Part shown: in pieces, positions 1-7,256 of the stretch
Position numbering within the stretch: the first letter of the stretch is position 1
Layout of the letters: every line of letters starts with the position of its first letter
Origin: Betaproteobacteria bacterium
Lineage (GTDB): Bacteria > Pseudomonadota > Gammaproteobacteria > Burkholderiales > Burkholderiaceae_C
Direction of reading: 5' to 3'
Length of the DNA: 7,672 nucleotides
Assembly (NCBI GenBank): GCA_005882155.1
Contig: VBCQ01000177.1
Coordinates: 1-7,672 of the forward strand
Made by a program: the position numbers and the translations under genes
The notes under the pieces: generated by a model
Database searches by the model: none
Told to the model about the DNA's origin: nothing
The model's input: only the letters and a program-made list of their open reading frames with translations

Positions 1-1
1 C

Positions 2-487
2 GTCGGCCAGTTCCTCTTCGCGCGCGTGTTCAAGCTGGTACCGAGCTCAGGCTTCGCGGACGGCCTCGACGTGTTGCGCTTTTTGCTGCTGCCGGTGGCG
101 CTGTCGGTCGTGTCGCGCTTGGGCACCGAGTCGCGCCTGTATCGCGCGATGTTCCTCGAAGAAATCGGAAAGGACTATGTGCGCACCGCGCGGGCGAAGG
201 GCCTCGCCGAGCGGATCGTGATGTTCCGCCATGTGCTGCGCAACGCGCTGATTCCCATCATCACCAGCGCCGGCGGCTATCTACCGTACGTGTTCCTCGG
301 CAGCCTCGTGTTCGAAAGCTTCTTCGGCATTCCGGGTCTCGGTGCTTATGTGATCGAGGCCATTGGCAAGCAGGACTTCGCCATCGTGCGCACGATGGTC
401 TTCATCGGCTCGCTGCTGTACATCGCGAGCTACGTGCTGATCGACATCGCCTACTCCTGGGTCGACCCCCGGGTACGGCTGGCGTAG
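2..487 (+). CDS. Oligopeptide-type ABC transporter permease (DppB/OppB/YejB-like), 5'-truncated
   Basis: This is the last 161 residues of an inner-membrane permease; the reading frame is open to the window edge, so the real start lies upstream. A GTG at 26 is in frame but is internal, because the homologous sequence continues before it. Visible residues 24-40 form a membrane segment. They are followed by the cytoplasmic coupling (EAA) loop, about residues 50-87, containing the run DYVRTARAKGL, the signature that docks on the ATPase. Two more membrane segments follow at about 92-110 and 130-150, and the protein ends in WVDPRVRLA, typical of the DppB/OppB C-terminus. The wording around the EAA loop (FLEEIGKDYVRTARAKGL) resembles YejB of the YejABEF peptide importer as much as DppB. 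It is the first of three tightly spaced genes; the second permease starts 10 bp after the stop. Family assignment is firm; the substrate (peptides or related compounds) is inferred from the family only. Confidence 0.93.
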   Translation, partial: VGQFLFARVFKLVPSSGFADGLDVLRFLLLPVALSVVSRLGTESRLYRAMFLEEIGKDYVRTARAKGLAERIVMFRHVLRNALIPIITSAGGYLPYVFLGSLVFESFFGIPGLGAYVIEAIGKQDFAIVRTMVFIGSLLYIASYVLIDIAYSWVDPRVRLA

Positions 488-497
488 AGGCAGCACC

Positions 498-1946
498 ATG
501 CCGAAATTCGTCCTGCTCTGGACCGATGCCGCGATCTGGCTGCTGGTCATCGCGGCCGTCGCCTACATCCTTCACGTTCGCCGGCGTCCGAACCTGATCG
601 CGTCGTGGCGCAAGGTCTTCAGCGATGCGCCGGCGCTCGCGTCGGCCGTCGTGCTGTTCGTCGGCATCGTGATCACGCTCGCCGACAGCGTGCATTTCCG
701 CAGCGTGTTGCCGGCGGCCGCAGGTGCGCCCGAGGGCAGCGTGGCCTACGACACGCGAACCCAGTCGGTGCTCGACGCGACGCTGCGGCGGCTCCTCGAC
801 GCGCGCGAGACGACCTACTCGCGCCCGCTCGCGTACCAGAGCTTCACCCGAGAATCGGTCGAGGTCGACGGCCGCATCGAGCGGGTCGGACCGCGTTTGC
901 ATTTCGGCGGCGCGCATCTCGAGCGGCCGAGCGAGCAGTGGGCCGGCGATGTCGCACTGCGAGCCCTGGCCGGGCTCGTCGGCGGGCTGCTGCTGACGGC
1001 GCTGATCGGCGCCGGCATTGTTGCCATGGTCGCTCGCCGCTCTCGCGAACCGTGGCGCGATGCCGCGCGACAGATCGCGTACGGCGAGACGATGATCCCT
1101 TGGCGTGCCGCGATTGCTACCGTGCTCGGGGTGGCGCTGGTCGGCGGCATCATTGTCGCGCTGATGGGCCGCTACCACGTGTTTGGCACCGACGTGACCG
1201 GCAACGATGTGCTGTACCAGACGCTCAAAAGCATCCGCACGGCATTCGTCATCGGCTCGCTCGCCACGCTCGCGACCTTGCCGCTGGCGGTCGTGCTGGG
1301 CATTGTCGGCGGCTATTTCAGAGGCTGGATCGACGAGGCGATCCAGTATCTGTACACGGTCCTGTCGTCGATCCCGAACATCCTCCTGATCGCGGCTTGC
1401 GTGCTGATGGTGCAGGTGTTCATCGACAAGCACCCGGAGCTGTTCCAGACCGGCCTCGAGCGCGCCGACCTCAAGCTCTTTCTGCTGTGCGCGGTCCTCG
1501 GCCTGACCGGCTGGGCGGGGTTGTGCCGGTTGCTGCGCGCCGAGACCTTGAAGCTGCGCGAGTTCGACTACGTGCAGGCGGCGCAGGCCTTCGGCGTCGG
1601 CTCGGCGCGGATCATGACGCGCCATGTCTTCCCCAACGTCGCGCACCTGATGCTGATCGTCACCGTGCTCGACTTCTCTTCGCTGATCCTGTACGAGGCC
1701 GTGCTGTCGTACGTCGGTGTCGGGGTCGATCCGTCGATGAACAGCTTCGGCGGAATGATCAACTTCGCCCGCAACGAGATGAGCCGCGACCCGGTCGTGT
1801 GGTGGCCGTTCGCCGCGGCGTTCAGCTTCATGGTGACGCTGGTGCTGGCCGCGAACCTGTTCGCTGACGGCGTGCGAGATGCCTTCGACCCGCGCTCACG
1901 CGCCTTCAGGCCGCGAGTGATTCGGTCCAAGCCGAGCGCCGCCTAA
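498..1946 (+). CDS. Oligopeptide-type ABC transporter permease (DppC/YejE-like), with extra N-terminal membrane/periplasmic region
   Basis: This is the second inner-membrane permease of the importer, 482 aa against roughly 300-340 for typical DppC/OppC/YejE proteins. The ATG is preceded by a GAGG at 487-490, 7 nt upstream. The conserved core lies in the C-terminal half: the motif HVFGTDVTGNDV at about residues 227-238 (the usual HxxGTDxxGRDV site, with N in place of R), membrane segments near 247-273 and 283-309, the EAA loop at about 348-380 (EFDYVQAAQAFGV), and further segments near 382-403 and 437-457. The extra length is N-terminal. Hydrophobic segments at about 11-27, 46-64, 153-178 and 203-223 enclose a polar stretch of about 88 residues (65-152) predicted to be periplasmic. 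That stretch contains FGGAHLERP, loosely reminiscent of the loop in YejE. The partner permease and fused ATPase flank it. Assignment as permease is firm; the role of the extra domain is unknown. Confidence 0.93.
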   Translation: MPKFVLLWTDAAIWLLVIAAVAYILHVRRRPNLIASWRKVFSDAPALASAVVLFVGIVITLADSVHFRSVLPAAAGAPEGSVAYDTRTQSVLDATLRRLLDARETTYSRPLAYQSFTRESVEVDGRIERVGPRLHFGGAHLERPSEQWAGDVALRALAGLVGGLLLTALIGAGIVAMVARRSREPWRDAARQIAYGETMIPWRAAIATVLGVALVGGIIVALMGRYHVFGTDVTGNDVLYQTLKSIRTAFVIGSLATLATLPLAVVLGIVGGYFRGWIDEAIQYLYTVLSSIPNILLIAACVLMVQVFIDKHPELFQTGLERADLKLFLLCAVLGLTGWAGLCRLLRAETLKLREFDYVQAAQAFGVGSARIMTRHVFPNVAHLMLIVTVLDFSSLILYEAVLSYVGVGVDPSMNSFGGMINFARNEMSRDPVVWWPFAAAFSFMVTLVLAANLFADGVRDAFDPRSRAFRPRVIRSKPSAA

Positions 1947-1955
1947 AACAACAAC

Positions 1956-3839
1956 ATGCTGAACATCCAGAACCTCAAGGTCGCACTCGACTCCGAATCC
2001 GGTCTCGTCAAAGCCATCGACGGCTTGTCTCTCGCGATCGAACGCGGCGAGACCTTCGCGCTGGTCGGCGAGTCCGGCTGCGGCAAGAGCATGACCGCGC
2101 TTGCGCTGATGCGATTGCTGCCGGAAAACGGCCGCGTCACCGAAGGCCGCATCGACTTGAACGGCGAGGACACGCTGGCGCTGCCCGAATCGCAGATGCG
2201 AAGCATCCGGGGCGGCAAGATCGGAATGATCTTTCAAGAGCCGTCGACGAGCTTGAACCCGGTGATGCAAGTCGGCGAGCAGATCGTCGAGGCGATCGAA
2301 GCGCACACGCCGCTGCGCGGTGCGGCGGCGCGCGAGAAGGCCATCGACTGGCTGCGCCGGGTCGGCATCCCCGAGCCGGAGCGCCGCATCGACGAGTACC
2401 CGTTTCGCATGAGCGGCGGCCAGAAGCAGCGCGTGATGATCGCAATCACGCTGGCCGGCGAGCCCGACTTCATCATCGCCGACGAGCCGACAACCGCGCT
2501 CGACGTGACGATCCAAGCTCAAATTCTCGACTTGCTCAAGCAGCTGCAGAAAGAGCAGGGCATGGGCCTGATGCTCATCACCCACGATCTGGCCGTGGTG
2601 TCGGGCATGGCGCACCGGGTCGCGCTGATGTATGCCGGCCAGATCATCGAGGTGGCTACCGCGGAAGAATTCTTTCGTGCACCCAAGCACCCCTACGCGC
2701 GGCTGCTGCTGCAGGCGTTGCCCGACACCAGCAAGCGCGGCGGCACGCTGGCCGCCATCGCCGGCACCGTGCCTCCGCTGTGGCAGGAATTCAACGAGTG
2801 CCGCTTCGCGCCGCGCTGCGATCGTGTGTTCTCGACCTGCCGTGAACGTCCGCCCGGCTTGACGAGCCTGTCGCCGACCGCAAGCGTGCGCTGTTTCTTG
2901 TACGAACCCGACGTGGTCGCCGAGGCGGCGCGCCGGTCGACTGCGAGCACAGCGGCGCACGCAACCGCACCGGTCCCGGCCAGCCATGCGGCCGAACCCG
3001 ACGCCGGCCGCTCGCGTGTGCAGGGCGACGTGCTGCTCGATGTGCAGAACCTGCACGTGCGCTTCCCGATTCGCAAGGGGCTGATGCGGCGCATGCACGG
3101 CGCATTCAGCGCGGTCGACGGCATCTCGTTCAACGTGCGCGCCGGCCAAACGCTCGCGCTGGTCGGAGAGTCAGGCTGCGGCAAGACGACGACCGGCAAG
3201 GCCATCGTTCAATTGCTGCGCAACCAGGCCTTGATCGAAGGCAAGGTCTTGTTCAATGGCCAGGACCTCTTCACCCTCGAGGGCGAGGCACTGCGCTCGG
3301 CCAGGCGCTCGATCCAGATCATCTTCCAGGACCCGTTCGCGTCGCTCGACCCGCGCATGCGCGTGTTCGACGTTCTCGAGGAAGGCCTGCTCGCGCTGCG
3401 CCCTGAGCTCGATGCCGCCGCGCGGCGCACCACGCTCGAGCGGCTCGTCGATCAGGTGGGGCTGCGCAGCGATTCGCTCGCGCGCTATCCGCACGAATTC
3501 TCCGGCGGCCAGCGGCAGCGCATCGCGATCGCGCGAGCCTTGGCAGTCGAGCCGAAATTGATCGTCTGCGACGAACCCACGTCGGCGCTCGATGTCTCGG
3601 TGCAGGCGCAGATTCTCAATTTGCTGCGCCAGCTGCAGCGCGACCTTCACGTGTCGTACCTCTTCATCACGCACAACATCGGCGTCGTCGAGTACATCGC
3701 CGATCACATTGCGGTGATGCAGCGCGGTCGCATCGAAGAGATCGGACCTGCACAAACGGTGCTCAGTCACCCGACCTCGGCGTATACCCGCACCTTACTG
3801 GCAGCGGTGCCTCGAATCGAAGCCGTGGCTGAACTGTGA
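1956..3839 (+). CDS. Fused two-domain ABC ATPase of an oligopeptide importer (DppD-DppF fusion, YejF/GsiA type)
   Basis: This cytoplasmic protein of 627 aa supplies both ATPase subunits of the importer in one chain. Domain 1 has Walker A GESGCGKS (38-45), Q-loop Q94, signature MSGGQ (152-156), Walker B FIIADE (172-177), D-loop ALD and H-loop H210. Domain 2 has Walker A GESGCGKT (404-411), Q458, signature FSGGQ (515-519), Walker B LIVCDE (535-540) and H573. All catalytic residues are present, so both sites look active. Domain 1 is followed by an oligopeptide-transporter C-terminal module with C282, C288, C295 and C313; this spacing is known from DppD-type proteins that bind a [4Fe-4S] cluster. 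An Ala/Pro/Thr-rich linker (about 320-355) joins the halves. Domain 2 ends at VAEL without such cysteines. The start lies 9 bp after the permease stop with no Shine-Dalgarno (spacer AACAACAAC), suggesting translational coupling. The gene order permease-permease-fused ATPase matches yejB-yejE-yejF. Confidence 0.95.
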   Translation: MLNIQNLKVALDSESGLVKAIDGLSLAIERGETFALVGESGCGKSMTALALMRLLPENGRVTEGRIDLNGEDTLALPESQMRSIRGGKIGMIFQEPSTSLNPVMQVGEQIVEAIEAHTPLRGAAAREKAIDWLRRVGIPEPERRIDEYPFRMSGGQKQRVMIAITLAGEPDFIIADEPTTALDVTIQAQILDLLKQLQKEQGMGLMLITHDLAVVSGMAHRVALMYAGQIIEVATAEEFFRAPKHPYARLLLQALPDTSKRGGTLAAIAGTVPPLWQEFNECRFAPRCDRVFSTCRERPPGLTSLSPTASVRCFLYEPDVVAEAARRSTASTAAHATAPVPASHAAEPDAGRSRVQGDVLLDVQNLHVRFPIRKGLMRRMHGAFSAVDGISFNVRAGQTLALVGESGCGKTTTGKAIVQLLRNQALIEGKVLFNGQDLFTLEGEALRSARRSIQIIFQDPFASLDPRMRVFDVLEEGLLALRPELDAAARRTTLERLVDQVGLRSDSLARYPHEFSGGQRQRIAIARALAVEPKLIVCDEPTSALDVSVQAQILNLLRQLQRDLHVSYLFITHNIGVVEYIADHIAVMQRGRIEEIGPAQTVLSHPTSAYTRTLLAAVPRIEAVAEL

Positions 3840-4059
3840 TGGGGCGTGATTGGTACTACGAAATGGACTGCTGCTGCAAGGGTGATATCGCGCAAGACGC
3901 ATCGGTCCACCGCATGCATGTTGCAGCGACCCAACGCAGTGTTAACCGAGGCGTAGGGACATGCCCCTAAGCGCTCGCTGAGCGAAGCCGAAACAGCGTT
4001 CCGATTCAGCCTATCGACAAGCCGCAAACCCGCATGAAATAAGGCTTCGCGAGTCTCCC

Positions 4060-4081
4060 GCGAGTGGTCTAGACATCTCGC
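4060..4081. promoter_or_regulatory. 22-bp interrupted palindrome, candidate operator for the receptor gene
   Basis: The outer arms GCGAG (4060-4064) and CTCGC (4077-4081) are exact reverse complements. They flank a perfect 8-bp palindrome GTCTAGAC (4067-4074); only the two base pairs between arm and core (TG versus AT) break symmetry, so 18 of 22 positions are symmetric. The half-site CGCGAGT also occurs directly upstream at 4048-4054, 11 bp (one helical turn) before the copy at 4059-4065. Size and symmetry fit the binding site of a dimeric helix-turn-helix regulator (GntR-, TetR-, LacI- or LysR-type). The centre lies about 190 bp before the receptor start codon. The regulator itself is not in the window. 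The symmetry is visible; the operator role is inferred. Confidence 0.45.
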
Positions 4082-4251
4082 TGAATTACCTGCGGCGCGG
4101 CGATCAAGGAATACCCTAGACGGACCCATATTTCCCTTCGCTGACAATTGTTTTACAGGTCTTCGCAGACGAGCCACAGCCGATTTACAAGGCCGGTATG
4201 TGACTTGCTCAAGGGCCGGGTCTTATCGATCAACCTTTCAGTGCTTCACAC

Positions 4252-4256
4252 AGGAG
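4252..4256 (+). promoter_or_regulatory. Ribosome binding site of the TonB-dependent receptor
   Basis: AGGAG ends 5 nt before the ATG at 4262. It fixes the start there rather than at the in-frame TTG at 4148, and the residues directly after this ATG form a proper signal peptide. Confidence 0.85.
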
Positions 4257-4261
4257 ATCAC

Positions 4262-7180
4262 ATGTTCAGAAAAACCAAGATCTGCAGCGGGCTGATGCTT
4301 GCTTTCGGCGGCAGTCTCGTTCTCAGCGCACTCCCGGCAGCCGCGCAGCAGCAGCTCGAGCGGGTCGAAATCACGGGTTCGTCGATCAAGCGCATCAACG
4401 CCGAAACATCATTGCCGGTCCAGGTGATCACCGCTGAAGACATCAAGAAGAGCGGCTTCACTTCGGCCGTCGATCTGATCCAGTCCCTGCCGTCGATGCA
4501 GGGCTTCCTGACCGCATCGCAATCGGTGAACGGCGGCGGCGGCGGTGTGACGAATGCGTCGCTTCACTCGATCGGCTCCCAGTACACCCTGGTGCTTTTG
4601 AACGGCCGGCGCGTCGCGCCGTACAACACCGGCACGACCGTCGACCTGAACTCGATCCCCCTCAGCTCCATTGAGCGCATCGAAGTGCTGCTCGACGGCG
4701 CGTCGGCCGTGTACGGCGCGGATGCGATTGCCGGTGTGGTGAACTTCATCACCGAGAAGAACTCGAGCGAGGGCGAAGTGTCGCTCACTGCGACTCTGCC
4801 GCAGCACCCGGGCGCCAAAAGCGGCAACTTCTCGATCTCCAAGGGCTTCGGCGATCTCGACAAGGACCGTTTCAACGTCTTTCTGGCATTCAGCCTTGAC
4901 AAGCAAAGAGAGTTGAATGCCGAGCAGCGCGATTTCTCGAAGACGGGCTTCATTCCGTTTACCGACCAGGGGCGCAACCTCACGACCTTCCTGTCGAGCT
5001 CGAACTCGATCCCGGGCACGGTGATTTTGACTGACAATGGCACTGTCTTGGACGCCAGCGGGCAACCAACCGGCGCAGGCGATGCGTTCTACAGCCCGGA
5101 CTTCCTCGCGACCGGCAAATGCGGGCCGCGCACCAAGTTCCGCGCCGGCGTTTGCCGTTTCGACTTCGCCAGCACGGTTCAAGCGATTCCTGAATCGGAG
5201 CGCAAGGCCGCGTTCGGCACATTGCGCTTCAAGGTGTCGGATGGGTTGACGCTGCTCGGTGAGGCCTCGCTGGCGGACTTCAACACCAAACCGCGTTTTG
5301 CGCCCCCGGCACAACCTGGGATCCCGCTGACCCAGGCGCTCGTCGATGCCCACGTGACGCCCTATCTGGCGACGCTTGGCGTTCCTCCGGGCAGCTTCTA
5401 CCCGGTTGGGGATCCGAGCGGACTCGGCCCATCGATGAATCTGCGTGTCTATGATGCGGGCGGCCGCCAGGACGAGTACCGGACCAAGATCGCACACCTC
5501 GTGTTGGGCGCCGAAGGCACCATCAGCGATATCGACTATTCGGGCTATGTCGTCCACTCGCAGAACAAGTTCACCGACACGATGTTGTCGGGTTATCTGA
5601 GCAGCAACGCCTTCACTGCCCTTGTCCAGAGCGGCGCCTTTGATCCGTTGTCGGCACAGATTGGACAATCGACCGCCGTGTTGGCGCCGGCGGTGCTGCA
5701 CCAGGTGTTCGACCAGACGAAGTCGACCCTCGACACCATTCACGGCCAGCTATCCAAGCCACTGATGAAGTTGGGCGGCGGTGATCTGGCACTCGCGCTC
5801 GGCGCAGAGTCGGCCCGTCAGCGCTTTATCGACAATCCGAGCGCGATCGACATGGGGCAAAACAAGCTGCAGCCCAACTTCACCGACTCGCCGATCGGCG
5901 GCAGCTCGGGCGCCCTTCCGTTCGACTCGAAGCGCAACAGTACGGGTCTGTTTGCCGAGCTTGTGGCCCCTGTCATCAAAGGCTTGGAGCTCAGCGGTTC
6001 ACTGCGGCATGACAGCTTCGGTGCGGTGAAGAACGCCACCGGCTTCGACGCAGACGGCAACCCGCTTGGCGCTATCACCCAAGGCAAGTCAGCGGCAGCG
6101 ACGACCTACAAGCTCAGCGCCCGATACCAACCAGTGTCCGAGCTGTTGTTCCGTGGCTCGGTCGGCACCGGCTTCAAGGTACCGACCTTGAAGGAGATCA
6201 CATTCCCGGTCCAGGCCTTCGGCAGCACCGGTTTCCACGATTGCCCGCCGGGACTCGATCCGACGATTGCGGCGCGTTGCTCGAGACAGGCCGGAGCGGG
6301 TATTCCGGCCGAATACAACTTGCGGCAAGGCGGCAACCCTGCGACCGATGCATCTGGTTTGCAGCCTGAGAAATCGAAGCAATGGACCCTCGGATTCCGC
6401 GTTGAGCCGGATCCGACGCTGTCTGTCGGCGTCGACTTGTGGAGCGTCAGAATCAAGCAACGCATCGACTTTGTGCCCGAGGACGCGGCGTTTAACGACG
6501 GCGTGACCTATGGATCCGCGTTCGCCGTCATACCTGACCCGGTGACCGGTCTGCCCACCCTCACGTTCACGCAAATACCGCAGAACCTGGGCCGTTCCAG
6601 GTACCGTGGCCTCGATTTCGACGCCACAAGTCGGATCGCTACGCCGCTGGGACGTCTCACCACGAAGGGCACCTTCACCTACATGATCCAGTCGGAATAC
6701 GAGATCCTCGGACTGGCTGGCTATCAGAGCAGCCTCGGCAAGATCGGTCCCGACACCAACGCGGTGTTCCGTTGGCTCTTGAACGTGGGCACCTCGCTCG
6801 AAATGGGCAACTTCACCCACACGCTGAACGCGCAAGTGAAGCCGTCGTACACCGATCAGGAGGCCGCATCCCACCTTGACGCGGCTGGAAACACCGTGTT
6901 CACCGGCGCCGAGGTTCGGGTCCTCAACCCGAACGGGTCGGTTGGCGGGCGGAGACTGGTCAAACGCACGGTGGGTTCGTATAGCCTGTTCGATTGGCAA
7001 ACAAAGTACGCGGTGAACAAGTCCCTGGCGTTCACCTTCGGTATTAAGAACATCTTTGACCGCAAGCCGCCGTTCTCGATTCAGGATGAATCCGGCACCG
7101 GCAACATGCGCGGCTTCGACGCACGTTATGCCGATCCGATCGGACGTGCCTATTACCTGAGCGGAAACTACAAGTTCTGA
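4262..7180 (+). CDS. TonB-dependent outer-membrane receptor
   Basis: This complete 972-aa receptor imports a scarce substrate across the outer membrane, powered by TonB-ExbB-ExbD. Residues 1-28 are a signal peptide (basic FRKTK, hydrophobic core, cleavage expected after AAA at 26-28). The mature N-terminus carries LERVEITGSSIKR (32-44), the expected place of the TonB box. The plug follows (about 45-168) with LPVQVITAEDIKKSG, a glycine run (91-95), LVLLNGRRVAP, the conserved SIERIEVLLDGASAVYGADAIAGVVNF region (136-162). The rest is beta-barrel, including GTGFKVPTLKE (635-645) and IKNIFDRKPP (928-937) near the end, and it closes with an aromatic residue, F972, as needed for barrel assembly. The mature protein has only four cysteines, in two close pairs (C287/C298 and C661/C673), probably disulfides in surface loops. 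tonB follows 277 bp downstream, and a peptide-type ABC importer lies upstream. The substrate is not readable from the sequence; peptides, siderophores or other ligands are possible. Confidence 0.95.
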   Translation: MFRKTKICSGLMLAFGGSLVLSALPAAAQQQLERVEITGSSIKRINAETSLPVQVITAEDIKKSGFTSAVDLIQSLPSMQGFLTASQSVNGGGGGVTNASLHSIGSQYTLVLLNGRRVAPYNTGTTVDLNSIPLSSIERIEVLLDGASAVYGADAIAGVVNFITEKNSSEGEVSLTATLPQHPGAKSGNFSISKGFGDLDKDRFNVFLAFSLDKQRELNAEQRDFSKTGFIPFTDQGRNLTTFLSSSNSIPGTVILTDNGTVLDASGQPTGAGDAFYSPDFLATGKCGPRTKFRAGVCRFDFASTVQAIPESERKAAFGTLRFKVSDGLTLLGEASLADFNTKPRFAPPAQPGIPLTQALVDAHVTPYLATLGVPPGSFYPVGDPSGLGPSMNLRVYDAGGRQDEYRTKIAHLVLGAEGTISDIDYSGYVVHSQNKFTDTMLSGYLSSNAFTALVQSGAFDPLSAQIGQSTAVLAPAVLHQVFDQTKSTLDTIHGQLSKPLMKLGGGDLALALGAESARQRFIDNPSAIDMGQNKLQPNFTDSPIGGSSGALPFDSKRNSTGLFAELVAPVIKGLELSGSLRHDSFGAVKNATGFDADGNPLGAITQGKSAAATTYKLSARYQPVSELLFRGSVGTGFKVPTLKEITFPVQAFGSTGFHDCPPGLDPTIAARCSRQAGAGIPAEYNLRQGGNPATDASGLQPEKSKQWTLGFRVEPDPTLSVGVDLWSVRIKQRIDFVPEDAAFNDGVTYGSAFAVIPDPVTGLPTLTFTQIPQNLGRSRYRGLDFDATSRIATPLGRLTTKGTFTYMIQSEYEILGLAGYQSSLGKIGPDTNAVFRWLLNVGTSLEMGNFTHTLNAQVKPSYTDQEAASHLDAAGNTVFTGAEVRVLNPNGSVGGRRLVKRTVGSYSLFDWQTKYAVNKSLAFTFGIKNIFDRKPPFSIQDESGTGNMRGFDARYADPIGRAYYLSGNYKF

Positions 7181-7204
7181 TTCATTCGCAATCGGAGTCA
7201 TGGC

Positions 7205-7252
7205 TTGTGAGCCGCCGGCGTCAGCAGTATTGAAGACGCCGTGCGGCCACAG
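7205..7252 (+). repeat. Long bulged inverted repeat (RNA hairpin) after the receptor gene
   Basis: The 5' arm (7205-7222) pairs with the 3' arm (7235-7252) over 17 bp: GGCGTC with GACGCC, GCCGC with GCGGC and TTGTG with CACAG, including one T-G wobble at the base. There is one single-base bulge on each side (A7210 and T7242) and a 12-nt loop (7223-7234). It starts 25 nt after the receptor stop. No T-run follows directly: the nearest TTTT is at 7257-7260, four bases beyond CGAG. It is therefore not a classic terminator; more likely it stabilises the 3' end of the mRNA or forms part of a structured leader. Confidence 0.6.
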
Positions 7253-7256
7253 CGAG

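Larger units (their letters stand above)
3840..4261. other. 422-bp intergenic region upstream of the receptor gene
   Basis: No convincing gene is visible on either strand. The one antisense frame spanning most of it (3767-4177) overlaps the ATPase gene and has no recognisable family features. I see no good rho-independent terminator after the ABC operon: the small CGCTC/GAGCG hairpin at 3972-3984 has no T-run. The region holds the palindrome at 4060-4081, an 8-bp palindrome ACAATTGT (4144-4151), and three copies of TCGCTGA (3975, 4078, 4138). I could not find a sigma-70 promoter with acceptable hexamers and spacing, but the receptor gene must be transcribed from here or by read-through from the ABC operon. 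Confidence 0.7.

Noticed and set aside
402..1646. Long antisense open frame of 414 aa opposite the second permease
   Set aside because: It lies opposite a confidently identified permease, has a highly polar Arg/Asp/His/Gln-rich composition typical of antisense frames in GC-rich DNA, and shows no family motif.
1896..3149. Antisense open frame of 417 aa opposite the fused ATPase
   Set aside because: It is the reverse complement of conserved ABC ATPase motifs; its composition is that of a GC-driven shadow.
3873..3927. Inverted repeat GCTGCAA (3873-3879) / TTGCAGC (3921-3927)
   Set aside because: Seven bp separated by 41 bp with no extension; likely chance, and there is no T-run to support a terminator of the ABC operon.
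3767..4177. Antisense frame of 136 aa covering much of the 3840-4261 intergenic region
   Set aside because: It overlaps the end of the ATPase gene, shows no domain or membrane pattern I recognise and no evident ribosome binding site. A small unknown gene is not strictly excluded.
4189..4220. Near-repeat AAGGCCGG (4189) and AAGGGCCGGG (4211), 22 bp apart
   Set aside because: Short GC-rich words recur easily in this composition; no symmetry or other support.
4198..4226. Possible promoter ATGTGA - 17 bp - TCTTAT before the receptor
   Set aside because: Only 3 of 6 and 4 of 6 bases match the sigma-70 hexamers, which is too weak to call.
4148..4261. In-frame N-terminal extension of the receptor from a TTG at 4148
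   Set aside because: The ATG at 4262 has a near-ideal AGGAG 5 nt upstream and is followed at once by a signal peptide; the extension would bury the signal peptide 38 residues inside.
4409..5743. Antisense open frame of 444 aa opposite the receptor (and a similar one at 6089-7300)
   Set aside because: Both lie opposite the receptor coding sequence, show no recognisable domain, and have Arg-rich low-complexity composition.
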